Below, piece by piece: positions 11,100 to 20,890 of a DNA stretch of 64,000 bases. Each line of letters begins with the position of its first letter. Within the stretch, counting starts at the first letter, position 1. This DNA comes from Cordylochernes scorpioides (taxonomy: Eukaryota > Arthropoda > Arachnida > Pseudoscorpiones > Chernetidae), in NCBI GenBank assembly GCA_030710605.1, contig CP092863.1, forward strand, positions 111,473,530 to 111,537,529, in the 5' to 3' direction. The notes below the pieces were generated by a model. The model had not been told where the DNA came from and ran no database searches. It saw nothing but the letters and a program-made list of their open reading frames with translations. The translations under genes and the position numbers were made by a program.

Positions 11100-11240
11100 C
11101 CTTTTAGAAGACAATTGACAATTAAAATAATTTTATTGACATCTTGTCAATGCATTCAAAGTGCACAGTCTTCACTATTTAAAAAAGATAATATGCATTA
11201 TATACACTATGTACAATGAATATGGCGCTTCCTTTTAGAA
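11100..11240 (-). repeat. 3' UTR copy of the unknown repeated 3'-terminal segment
   Basis: On the minus strand, GACAAGATGTCAATAAAATT and the preceding AGTGAAGACTGTG / TATACACTATG sequence match the insert at 26697-26936 and the array at 5.8-7.2 kb. No coding part remains. Confidence 0.55.
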
Positions 11241-11454
11241 GATCTTTTGACTTTTAAATAACTTTATTAGAAACAATTCAATGCCAAAATATTATTTATA
11301 TCAGCAAGAGATATAAGAAATGTTTTTTTTCTCAACTTTGATATAAATATTCATTGTTTCATATGATATGTATGTATGTATATATGCATATATGTATGCT
11401 AATGTTTAACATATTCGCGCAAGCGAGAAAAATGCTTGACATATTGAATAGGTA

Positions 11455-11620
11455 AAACGACATTTGAAATACTATCCCGCATGTGTTTCTTTTCAACGAA
11501 AATTCAAAATTTATTTCAAGGAGAAACAACGACCATTTCTAACCTTTTGGATGAGGTGTGAAAGGGTGAACCGTGAAGAGCAATGATAAACGGAAAAATA
11601 AAAGTGTCCAGGGATGAATA
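11455..11620 (+). mobile_element. Foldback-type MITE, partial copy
   Basis: AACGACATTTGAAA, TCCCGCATGTGTTTCTTTT and GAAAAGTGTCC-like sequence match the elements at 32257-32456 and 36936-37150. The right inverted arm is missing. Confidence 0.6.
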
Positions 11621-11664
11621 GGTGTTTGATTGCACTAAGTATATAAAAAGTTAAAAGGAATAAA

Positions 11665-12020
11665 ACGAATGCAGTTATATTGCACTATGATACATGCACC
11701 AAGGTTTTTCGTTTTAATAAAATAATTTCTCAGCTGATGAATATAAAAATTGACAATTTCATATATTTCTACGATATTTGATATGCAGATATTTGCATAG
11801 TTTTAGTATTGTCTATGCAAATCGACATCTCTGCCTATATAGCGCGGCCTTGTTGAATTGTTAGTAGGCTAGCGGTTATTGGATAGGGCAGGTCGGCGTG
11901 AGCTGCTTATGTACATATAATTTTATCTCTTGCCCTTCTTTTATACCTTTAGGTAATAAAGAATATTTCTCTCCCTCTACGACTCCATAAATTTTTCTAA
12001 CAGTTCGAATGCAGTTATAT
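11665..12020. other. Possible LTR-like insert between 15-bp direct repeats
   Basis: GAATGCAGTTATATT occurs at both sides (about 11666 and 12006) of a 325-bp segment with TATATAG and GTAATAAAG, an arrangement like a promoter plus polyadenylation signal. Inside, ATTTGCAT (about 11792) and ATGCAAAT (about 11815) form an inverted pair of octamer motifs. The identity of the segment is not established. Confidence 0.25.
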
Positions 12021-12214
12021 TAGTATTAAACATAGGATATATAAAATATGCCTTCTTTTGAAAAATAAAACACGATACTTTCTACTGAAAATTAATTATA
12101 ATAATATAATCATCTCTCTACCACTATAATATAATTAGTAAATTTACTTCTTCTTGACTTCCTTATCATTTTCTATATCTCTTCTTAAAAAAAAAAATCC
12201 TATTCTAGTTTTCT

Positions 12215-12577
12215 CTCTCTCTTCTTTCTTATCTCCACTCAATCATATTAGGGTATCAAGTTGATGGTGTCTGTTTGACAACCATCATGACTGGGTAAAG
12301 TAGAATGCGTCTGCCTTTGTCATTAAGACTGGGAACACTACTCAGTGGCAGGCCGACTTAGCTCCAAAAAAAATGGCCGCCTCTGACATGAGGAACAGAC
12401 GCCATGTGCAGCCGCTCCTAACATGGAGTACAAACGCTGCTCATACTGTATCCCTGGATTAAGAGATCTTACAGGGTACTATCAGCCGGGCCAGCTGAGC
12501 CCAGGTTTTTTAGCGAGCTTGTTACTGCTCCCCCTCCTCCTTTTTCATCCGGCCTTGGGACCGTCAAAGGCGGAGTT
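12215..12577 (-). mobile_element. Short retroposon copy 2 with 12-bp target duplication
   Basis: About 363 bp, flanked by TTCTAGTTTTCT at 12203-12214 and 12578-12589. It is strongly similar to 4491-4850 along its full length, including the GGGTACTATCAGCCGGGCC block read on the plus strand. Confidence 0.75.
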
Positions 12578-12616
12578 TTCTAGTTTTCTTAAATAAGCAA
12601 ACCTCTCTCTCTCAAG

Positions 12617-12910
12617 TTAAATTTCACTATTTAATAACATAGCCGTCTGAAAAGTCTTATTGTCACATATCCCCTCAACCGTTATTTGCATATCTACTTC
12701 TTCCTTGGAGGAGAGAAGTCCAACCACACATACTGCGGTCCCCCCTGGACCTTCAAAGTATTCGACCGTAAATTCTGGTCCGTTTCCAAGGTGACTAACA
12801 TGGCAACAGCACACATTGGACGATGGCTCTTCATTGGACACGACAGCAAAAACGTCATCCTTAAATATTCCTTCATCATTGCCTCTGAATCGATTTTTTA
12901 AATTAAGCAT
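12617..12910 (+). pseudogene. Possible C-terminal end of a LINE ORF (fragment)
   Basis: The plus strand reads CGPPWTFKVFDRKFWSVSK, then TTCATTGGACACGACAGCAA. The nucleotide tail is the same 3' end seen after the LINE ORFs at 20.1 kb and 46.1 kb (CTCTTCATTGGACACGACAAC). This suggests a diverged relative of those LINEs. A 97-codon frame runs on the opposite strand but shows no family features. Confidence 0.35.
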
Positions 12911-12944
12911 ATTGAATTATGCTATTCCCCAAACCATTCCATTA

Positions 12945-13106
12945 CAGTTAAACCTGTCTATAGCGCCTCCCTCTCTATAGCGCACGATTTTAAATACGTA
13001 GCACGATGCGATTTACATTAAAAGTGACCTGTCTATAGCATCCCCCCTCTACAGCACCCTATTTTGGTGAGTCCCAAGAAGGGGGCGCTATAGACAGGTT
13101 TAACTG
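12945..13106 (+). mobile_element. pogo/Tigger-type MITE, copy 1
   Basis: 162 bp with terminal inverted repeats CAGTTAAACCTGTCTATAG and a TA duplication at 12943-12944 and 13107-13108. The interior carries TTTTAAATACGTAG. There is no coding capacity; it would be moved by a pogo-like transposase elsewhere. Confidence 0.85.
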
Positions 13107-13421
13107 TATACAGGTTATGAAATTTGTAAAGATCATTTTTTTAGATGTAGCACTTTATATATTTTTTAAAATGGTAATCACCTTTTTCGATAAAAATACA
13201 ATTTGATGTGTTTCTCAGGAATTAACTCAAATAGAATTATATTTTGTTTACAATGTTTACCGAATATTTTTTGACACATTTTGAACAAAATATCTTCAAT
13301 TATATTAATTTGTATAAAATTGCTCTAAAATATATTTGTAAAAAAAACTATGCTTTCTCTGTACTCAATTCCTCAAGAAATATAAGCGGTTTTTATTCAG
13401 AACATAATTAAATAAATATAA

Positions 13422-13625
13422 ATGAAGAAGAAACAAAAGTTAACGGCGACGACTTTCTTTTATTAATGCTGTAATTTCGGCAAGCTTTCGGACTTTGACC
13501 TCCTTCGACAGGCAACAAGAAACTGAAAGATTGCCTGTTGAAGGACGTCAAAGTCCGAAAGCTTGCCGAATTTACAGCATTAATAAAAGAAACACGTCGC
13601 CCTTAACTTTTGTTCCTTCTTCAAG
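13422..13625. repeat. Inverted repeat with hammerhead-like cores, fourth family
   Basis: Arms of about 95 bp (13422-13515 and 13531-13625) are near-perfect inverse copies. The right arm on the plus strand reads CTGTTGA, a GGAC/GTCC hairpin, then GAAAGCTTGCC. The left arm shows the same on the minus strand. The core differs from the hammerhead consensus at one adenine, so activity is unlikely. Fragments are at 38240-38300 and 58845-58880. Confidence 0.6.
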
Positions 13626-13896
13626 ATTTTATTTATTATCATTTACAAAGCACGCGATATCCGTCTTGGATATTTGCATGCATACACAAGTTTGGGAGCT
13701 TTTACAGTAATTATTAATATGATTTTAGTTATTATAATAGAAATTATTAATGTATTTGACAGTTAGTTAACGATTTAATTACCCTATAGTGAATATTAGT
13801 GAACATCACAGTTAAGAACAGAAATTTGGAGCTATTTACAGCATATAACTATTCAAGATGATGTCAGGCGATTCCATCTCTTTACAAATGAAATTA

Positions 13897-14223
13897 CAGT
13901 TAAACATGTCTATAGCACCCCCTCTTGGGACTCACCAAAATAGGGTGCTATAGAAAGGGGGTGCTATAGACAGGTCATTTTTAATGTAAATCACATCATA
14001 CTACGTATTTAAAATCGGGCACTATAAGTGCCTATGGATTTGACTCTTGTAGCATCGTGGATCGACACGTTGTCTGTTGGATTTGACTCTTGTAGCATCG
14101 TGGATCTATAAGTGCCTATGGATTTGACTCTTGTAGAATCGTGGATCGACACGTTGTCTGTTGGATTTGACTCTTGTAGAGGGAGGTGCTATTTAGAGGG
14201 GGCGCTATAGACAGGTTTAACTG
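13897..14223 (-). mobile_element. pogo/Tigger-type MITE, copy 2, carrying a minisatellite
   Basis: 327 bp with the same terminal repeats and a TA duplication (13895-13896, 14224-14225). It is about twice the length of its relatives because 14028-14180 holds units of the 41/43-bp minisatellite found as a large array at 16570-17670, in opposite orientation. Confidence 0.85.
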
Positions 14224-14376
14224 TAGATACTTTGCTATGAAATGATTATATTTTCAAATCAACAAAATAACACATTATATAAACTAATATTTTTATTTTA
14301 TTTAGACTTTAGAGCGTTATGTCCCCCTAGGGACACTTTTACTATAAAGGTAAACTAAACATTGAAAGGAAAGATA

Positions 14377-15507
14377 TTTGAAATATGTACAAGAATTAGC
14401 ACGCAAGTTTTAGTTAGATGAAAAGAGAGAAAATATCAACACAATTGAAATATGTACAAGAATTAGCATGCAAGTTTTAGTCAGTTGAAAAGAGAGAAAA
14501 TATCAACACAATTGAAATATGTACAAGAATTAGCACGCAAGTTTTAGTTAGATGAAAAGAGAGAAAATATCAACACAATTGAAATATGTACAAGAATTAG
14601 CACGCAAGTTTTAGTTAGATGAAAAGAGAGAAAATATCAACACAATTGAAATATGTACAAGAACAAGCACGCAAGTTTTAGTTAGATGAAAAGAGAGAAA
14701 ATATCAACACAATTGAAATATGTACAAGAATTAGCACGCAAGTTTTAGTTAGATGAAAAGAGAGAAAATATCAACACAATTGAAATATGTACAAGAATTA
14801 GCACGCAAGTTTTAGTTAGATGAAAAGAGAGAAAATATCAACACAATTGAAATATGTACAAGAATTAGCACGCAAGTTTTAGTTAGATGAAAAGAGAGAA
14901 AATATCAACACAATTGAAATATGTACAAGAACAAGCACGCAAGTTTTAGTTAGATGAAAAGAGAGAAAATATCAACACAATTGAAATATGTACAAGAATT
15001 AGCAGGCAAGTTTTAGTTAGATGAAAAGAGAGAAAATATCAACACAATTGAAATATTTTACGCAAATAAATTTTTACTGGCAATGCGTTTCTTTTTTAAA
15101 AATAAAAGAGAAAAAAAAAAAATAATAAAAAAGAAACGCATTGCCAGTAAAAAAAAAAAAAAATTTATTTGCGTAAAATTTTAACGATAGAGGGCAATAA
15201 AATTTAATTTACAATTGAAATATGTACAAGAATTAGCACGCAAGTTTTAGTTAGATGAAAAGAGAGAAAATATCAACACAATTGAAATATGTACAAGAAT
15301 TAGCACGCAAGTTTTAGTTAGATGAAAAGAGAGAAAATATCAACACAATTGAAATATGTACAAGAATTAGCATGCAAGTTTTAGTTAGATGAAAAGAGAG
15401 AAAATATCAACACAATTGAAATATGTACAAGAATTAGCACGCAAGTTTTAGTTAGATGAAAAGAGAGAAAATATCAACACAATTGAAATATGTACAAGAA
15501 TTATTTG
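14377..15507 (+). repeat. 67-bp tandem array with an inserted foldback element
   Basis: Units starting ATTGAAATATGTACAAGAAT occur every 67 bp (14444, 14511, ... 15047) and resume at 15214, 15281, 15348, 15415 and 15482. About 14 units are present and they are highly uniform. The array is interrupted at 15057-15210. Confidence 0.9.
15057..15210. mobile_element. Foldback insert within the 67-bp array
   Basis: Inverted arms (TTTACGCAAATAAATTTTT and AAAAATTTATTTGCGTAAA; GCAATGCGTTTC and GAAACGCATTGC) enclose an A-rich loop. It is bounded by ACAATTGAAATAT on both sides (15044-15056, 15211-15223), consistent with a 13-bp target duplication. Part of it matches 59197-59250. Confidence 0.65.
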
Positions 15508-16560
15508 CAATTTTTTAAATTTTAATTTCTTATACTAATATATTTAATGTAATGAATAATATTTTAAAAATTTTCAAAATATAAAATCGCGCCTTTTTCT
15601 AAATCTTAAAAAAATCGTCTGAAAAAAATTAGAATTTCAAACTTTTTTTTTTTAAAGAAGGAGAAATGCAGGAATTTATTTCCATATAGAAAAAAATTAA
15701 ATATTGATATTAAAAAATCTTCATATATATATATATTCACTTTTCTAAATATATATCTCTCTCCAAAGGATTACAAACTTATTTTATATTTGTTTTTGTT
15801 TTTTTTTTAATGGCAAACACATAACATGGTGTTGGCAACAACTAGAAAAAAAAAAGGTTCGAAAAATATAAAAATTCTTTCATAGACCGCTTCTAAATAA
15901 TTAACAAAGTTTAAAAAAAAAAACTTGGATTATATATAATTAATTAAGAAAAGCCTAAAAAATTGTCAAAAGTTTTAAATAATTAATTAATTGAAACTGT
16001 CAATACTCAGAAAAACTGCTAATTAAGAGTATTTAAGTTTTCTTTACTGAAAAAAAAAAGTAAAAACTTATTTTTTCCCCGTTTTTCTCAGTTTTGTCTG
16101 GTTCAATCTGGCGACAATGCTGGAGCGTCATAGTTTATTGATAGGTAGTAGCGCGTCTGCTTTTTTTATATTTCGATTTATCATCATCATTTTTGTCACT
16201 GAATTTTCAGAAAATTTATTACATATATATTTTTCTCTCTAATATCTTAGTGAAAATGTTTAAGAAATATCATTTATTTATTTATTATATGATAAAGTAA
16301 TATACATTTACCGTAATATGGAATTCTTCTGTCGCTTTCTATAAAGACTTTTAGAAAATTTTCTCAATTTTATGAAATATAGATCATATGGAAAAAAATC
16401 GATCTATCTTTCTTGAACACAGCTTTGATCATTAAATCAGGAAGCTAACTCAGATAAATTTACAATCATAAAAAGTGTTAGGAGATAAAAAAAAAAAGAG
16501 GGGGGGGGGGGGGGGGAAGAAGCACAAATACAATATATTTCATTTACTTTATTTAGACAA
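15508..16560. other. AT-rich stretch without a recognised gene
   Basis: Oligo-A/T runs, ATATAT tracts, and a poly-G run at 16501-16516. No supported coding frame or repeat family. Confidence 0.5.
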
Positions 16561-16569
16561 ACATTCAAG

Positions 16570-17670
16570 AGCCAAGAGTGAAATCCAACAGATAACGTGT
16601 GAATCTGTGATGCTACTAAAGTCAAATCCAACAGACAACGTGTATATCAACGAGGTTGCAAGAGTCCAATCCAACAGACAACGTATGGTACCACGATGCT
16701 ACAAGAGTCCAATCCAACAGACAACGTATGGAACCACGATGCTACAAGACTCAAATCCATAGGCACTTATAGATCCACGATGCTACAAGAGTCAAATCCA
16801 ACAGACAACGTGTCGATCCACGATGCTACAAGACTCAAATCCATTGGCACTTATAGATCCACGATGCTACAAGAGTCAAATCCATAGGCACTTATAGATC
16901 CACGATGCTACAAGAGTCAAATCCAACAGACAACGTGTCGATCCACGATGCTACAAGACTCAAATCCATTGGCACTTATAGATCCACGATGCTACAAGAG
17001 TCAAATCCAACAGACAACGTGTCGATCCACGATGCTACAAGAGTCAAATCCATAGGCACTTATAGATCCACGATGCTACAAGAGTCAAATCATAGGCACT
17101 TAGAGATCCACGATGCTACAAGAGTCAAATCCAACAGACAACGTGTCGATCCACGATGCTACAAAAGTCAAATCCATAGGCACTTATAGATCCACGATGC
17201 TACAAGGGTCAAATCTAGCAAACAACTTGTAGAGCCATGAAGTTGCAAGAGTCGAATCCAACAGACAACATATAGATTCATGATTCTACAAAAGTCAAAG
17301 CCAAAAGAAAACGTATGGATCCATGATGCTACCAAATTCAAATCCAGAAGACAACGTGTGGATAAATGATGGTACTAAGACATCCTATAGATCCATAATG
17401 TTAAGCCAAATCCAACGAACAGCTTATATAGAATCCCGATGTTATCAAAACCAACTTGTAAATCCGTGAAGTTACAACAAACAACGTGTAGATCCAGGAT
17501 GCTACAACAATCAAGTCTAACAGACAACGTGTAGATCCAGGATGCTACAAGAATCAAGTCTAACAGACAACGTGTAGATCCACGATGCTACAAGAATCAA
17601 ATCTAACAAACAACGTGTAGATCCAGGATGCTACAAGAATCAAATCTAACAGACAACGTGTAGATCCACG
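16570..17670 (+). repeat. 41/43-bp two-type minisatellite array
   Basis: Units share GATCCACGATGCTACAAGAG and then end either with ATCCAACAGACAACGTGTC (43 bp) or with ATCCATAGGCACTTATA (41 bp). The two types interleave in the middle of the array. Toward 17.4-17.67 kb the units are a third variant (GATCCAGGATGCTACAAG). The same two unit types occur in reverse orientation inside the MITE at 13897-14223. Confidence 0.85.
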
Positions 17671-17689
17671 ATGTTACGCACCGATCAAC

Positions 17690-18010
17690 CAACGATATTC
17701 AAGGTCGATCGACGACAGTACTGCAAGTGGCCGGCCCTCCACAGCGGCGGCGAGGGTGTAAAACAAAGCGGGGCCTGGGAGCGCCCGACCCCTCGGCAAT
17801 CCGCATTTGCCGCCCCGCCGCATCCTTTCAGGGCGGGCCGTGATCCTAATCCGCGGCGACAGCGGGAAGATTGCGGTTTTCTGGGGCCTGTCACCCGCAA
17901 GAATTGGATCACCGCGGCCCCAAAGGCTGGCCGCCTGAGGCCACTTGTCTGCCGGTGGCGTGTTCTCACCGTTCCCAGCTGCCGCCCCGAGCATCAACAC
18001 ACGCTCGAGA
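17690..18010 (+). other. GC-rich island with a 135-codon open frame
   Basis: Composition jumps to roughly two-thirds G+C in an otherwise AT-rich region, starting right after the last minisatellite unit. A plus-strand frame at 17671-18078 reads VTRKNWITAAPKAGRLRPL and similar, but long frames exist in other phases too, as expected for GC-rich DNA. No family is recognised. It may be coding or transferred sequence, or part of the element whose 3' end follows at 18095. Confidence 0.35.
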
Positions 18011-18094
18011 CAGATGCAATACAGAACAAACCCTCCAATCCCTACAATCACAAAGCATGTCAAGCTATATTACTTTAAATAATGCTGCTGACAT

Positions 18095-18405
18095 GCCATT
18101 CGGGAGGCTTTCGACATCATCCAGTGGCCAACCAACCTGCAGCATTACTGGCTCTACGAACAAGGGATGGATAACGATGCTAACTCCATCCTACAGTCAA
18201 AAAAGGCAGTGTTCTTCTACATGTTCATCCTGAGGCTTGAGAGAAGAACATTAAGACGCACTGATCTCATCTGGATGATTCTTCGGTATTGGGGAAGCCT
18301 TCTCGAATATAAATAATTGTAAATAGTCGTGTGCATAGTTTCCACTTCTCTTAACTCTATACGTATGGTTTTCCAAATGGCGGATATCAATAAAATTGCT
18401 TTAAA
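18095..18405 (+). pseudogene. Copy of the unknown repeated 3'-terminal coding segment
   Basis: The frame from about 18097 to the stop at about 18317 reads REAFDIIQWPTNLQHYW, EQGMDNDANSILQSKK and IWMILRYWGSLLEYK. It aligns with the 6.7-6.95 kb unit (EAFTIIQ, LQSW, GLEDD, ILAS, FLGLE, LSRWWSL). The 3' side has ATCAATAAAATTGC at about 18386, matching the family's polyadenylation region. A stop lies just upstream, so only the C-terminal part is present. Function unknown. Confidence 0.5.
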
Positions 18406-18509
18406 TCTAAATAAACAAGCAAATTAGAACAATGCTTACTCTTCTTTTCAATGGTTTATGTTCTCGGTATTTCCCTCTTTCTTTAAATTTTAGATTACTA
18501 AAGTTTTTT

Positions 18510-18720
18510 ATTATTATCATTCCTAGTAGACACACATGGTACGGGCCATGATAATAGTGGTGGATAGTTAGCGACTGCTTTTTACTGTAAGTACACCACA
18601 TGTCTACACATGTTGAAAGCTGTTCGACTTTTCACTTACAAATGTGTCAGAGCTCCTGTTTTGGTTACTCGTACTTTCTGGTGGGGTTGTACTTTTTCAA
18701 GTATTGGGAGTAATTGAAGC
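18510..18720. repeat. Dispersed repeat shared with 4240-4432
   Basis: CCATGATAATAGTGGTGG, TGTTGAAAGCTGTTCGA and TGTGTCAGAGCTCCTG align to the 4.2-kb copy. Family not recognised. Confidence 0.4.
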
Positions 18721-19109
18721 ATGTTTTTTTTTTTCTTCAGGAAAAAAAAAAAAAGTGGGAAATGTGGGATTCGATCTCTGATTGTGGTTTTCTATATTCG
18801 ACTGTTTATATCACTCTTCCACAACTTAATTTATATTAGACTAAAGGAAACGCTACTAAATCTCAATTCAACAAGAATTTGTTAGTTCTCCACTCAAGGT
18901 AAAACATGCTGATTTTGAAATCTATTTAATGTGCTTTCTCGCACGATGTTACAGAACAACTCAATTCGGTATAGGAGAAGGAAATTAACATCTCGATGGA
19001 ACAGCAAACAGGACACATCTACTAATTTTAGGGGGGAAAACAACCAAAGGAAACACGTCAGTTGAAACAAGAAGATAAAAAATTACTGGAACAATGTACA
19101 CTCTAACAT

Positions 19110-19374
19110 TAATATATACAGTTATCAGCGTCATGCGTTCTTAATTCTGTCACCGTTTGCTTTTGGTTCAGTGGTAGAATGCTCGCCTGCCACGCGGGCG
19201 CCCCGGGTTCGATTCCCGGCCGATCCATTTTTTTTTTTATTACAATTTTTAAAACTCATTTATATATTATACAAGAATGACATCCACGGCGCCAATTTAT
19301 AATTGTAACGAATAGTATTTGAATAAAAGCATTTAATCGGGTAAACCCCGGGCGTTGCCCGAGTCATTCGGCTA
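19110..19374 (+). mobile_element. Non-autonomous Helitron (GGGCGTTGCCCG family)
   Basis: The 3' end has the hairpin CCCCGGGCGTTGCCCG followed by GAGTCATTCGGCTAG|T. The 5' part (TATATACAGTTA, GCGTCAT, CTGTCACCGTTTGC) matches the minus-strand copies at 37622-38036 and 50040-50459. The middle differs: it carries a tRNA-Gly-like segment. Confidence 0.7.
19157..19227 (+). pseudogene. tRNA-Gly(GCC) pseudogene inside a Helitron
   Basis: Everything from position 8 onward looks like tRNA-Gly: a box A (TGGTTCAGTGG at 19164-19174), a paired anticodon stem around CTGCCAC with anticodon GCC, a perfect T arm, and box B GGTTCGATTCC at 19206-19216. It is followed at once by a T10 run, a Pol III stop. The 5' acceptor strand is replaced by Helitron sequence (TTGCTTT) and cannot pair with CCGATCC. 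It may be transcribed but would not make a normal tRNA. Confidence 0.75.
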
Positions 19375-19523
19375 GTGGTGTACATATAGAAGAAGGAACA
19401 CAAGTCAGGGAGAAGAGAGTTTCTTTATATTAGAAAACGATAGTACAACCTTTCAGGCAAAACGTCCTTCTATGGGTAAATAATAGCACAAGTGGTAATG
19501 GATTATGTATACAATATACTTGT

Positions 19524-19925
19524 ATATACAGGGTGATCCAAAAGTCCCGCACTATTTTAAAAATTAACAACTCCGCGAATATTTGCGCTAGAGCAATGCG
19601 GTAAACACCATTGTGTTCAGGATGCAATGGGATTATTTATGGCAAATAATGAAAAATTCGAAATTGATTTTAGTTACAATTTTATTCGCCAGATGGCGCT
19701 CTACCAGAATCAGAGATTCAGCGGCCAAATTGTTTGATAAATTGAAAAATATAACTGATCGACACGTATTTTTCCTTTTTGAATACCAGGAAAGAACCCT
19801 AATAATATCAAATAACAAATTAATAAAACACCACTTCGCCAAAAGTATGAAGAATTGGTTAACGATTTTCAAATACAATCAGAGATATGTAAAATAGGTA
19901 AATGCAAATCAAAACATGTAGCAAA
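19524..19925 (+). mobile_element. Tc1-like element, terminal fragment
   Basis: Begins at TA with TACAGGGTGATCCAAAAGTC, a terminus typical of Tc1/mariner-superfamily elements. It is nearly identical to 30237-30663 in reverse. An open frame of 91-94 codons is present in both copies (see 30237), but no transposase motifs are in this piece. Confidence 0.6.
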
Positions 19926-20074
19926 AAGAAAATTGATATTTTAGATACGGTTTGTTTCTGAAGATAATAATTTTCTAATATTTTTAATTAAACTCTCACT
20001 CAGTATCGATTATATTTATTTTAATTCATTTGAAAAATATGTATCTATCTCTGATAATTTATTTTACTCTGGAA

Positions 20075-20890
20075 TGCTGTTGTTGTTGTCGTGTCCAATA
20101 AAGAGCCTCAGATATATCCATGCATCTCCATCACAGCAGCAGCAATGTCCACTATCTTGGGTGTGTAAAGCTGCTGCTCTGGGTCTATGTCAAATTTCTG
20201 CAAGGCTGCGGCCATTGCTGGCTATGAGAATATGTGGGTAGGTGTAAGTACCACACCAGGACAATTGTTACATGCCCTATAGGTTCTTGTGCCATCTGGA
20301 TGTATTGTCATTCCTTTATAGTGTTTTGTTCTAAGTCTTGTTATAGTTTTTGTCATTTTTCTCTCAGAGTTTATTTCGCATTTTGTTCTTTTCTTATTTT
20401 TTGTTTAATTATATTGTATTTTGACCAAGAATTAGCGTCAAATAATGACATTTGTTCTTTCCTTTGGCTCAACTTTCTGGCTTCCTTTGCCAATTTAAAT
20501 GCCATTTCATTACCCCCGATCCCAACATGGGCAGGGATCCAATGTAGAATGCAGTTATTCTCCAATAGTTCCAGTTGGGTAAGTAACGAGTGTATTTTCT
20601 GTGTGATTTTAGTATTGCCCTTCTGAATTGCTTCTAGAGCGGATATGGAGTCGCTGTATATTAAAATTCCTTCTGCTTGATGCTGGGATGGTTGGTTAAG
20701 GCATAGATCAAGGGCTTTCCAGATAGCTGTCAGTTCACAAGTGAAGTTTGACGAAATCTGTCCAGCTCCTTCTTTGATTTTGATGTTTGTTCCATCTTTA
20801 GTATTTTGTTAATTCCGGCCCCTCCATTACTCAGGGTAAGGTCTGAAGATCCATCTGTATATGCTGTTAAAGAGCGTGGCCTAGCATTTT
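20075..20890 (-). pseudogene. I-clade LINE, RNase H and C-terminal end
   Basis: This is the 3' end of a non-LTR retrotransposon that copies itself by target-primed reverse transcription. On the minus strand the frames read TDGSSDLTLSNGGAGI (RNase H start), HWIPAHVGIGGNEMAFKLA (RNase H end) and RACNNCPG...TPTHIFS (C-terminal Cys/His region), ending with YTPKIVDIAAAVMEMHGYI and a stop. The 3' tail GGACACGACAACAACAACA follows. Stops and frameshifts break the frame. The same end occurs at 45.9-46.1 kb. The family assignment rests on motif order. Confidence 0.75.

Noticed and set aside
12617..12910. 97-codon minus-strand frame containing VVSNEEP
   Set aside because: The same peptide arises by reading the LINE 3' tail (CTCTTCATTGGACACGAC) backwards at 46.2-46.9 kb, so it is an antisense shadow of a retroelement tail.
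16436..17200. Open frames with repeated TMLQESNPTDNV peptide
   Set aside because: They are translations of the 41/43-bp minisatellite and end where unit length changes phase.
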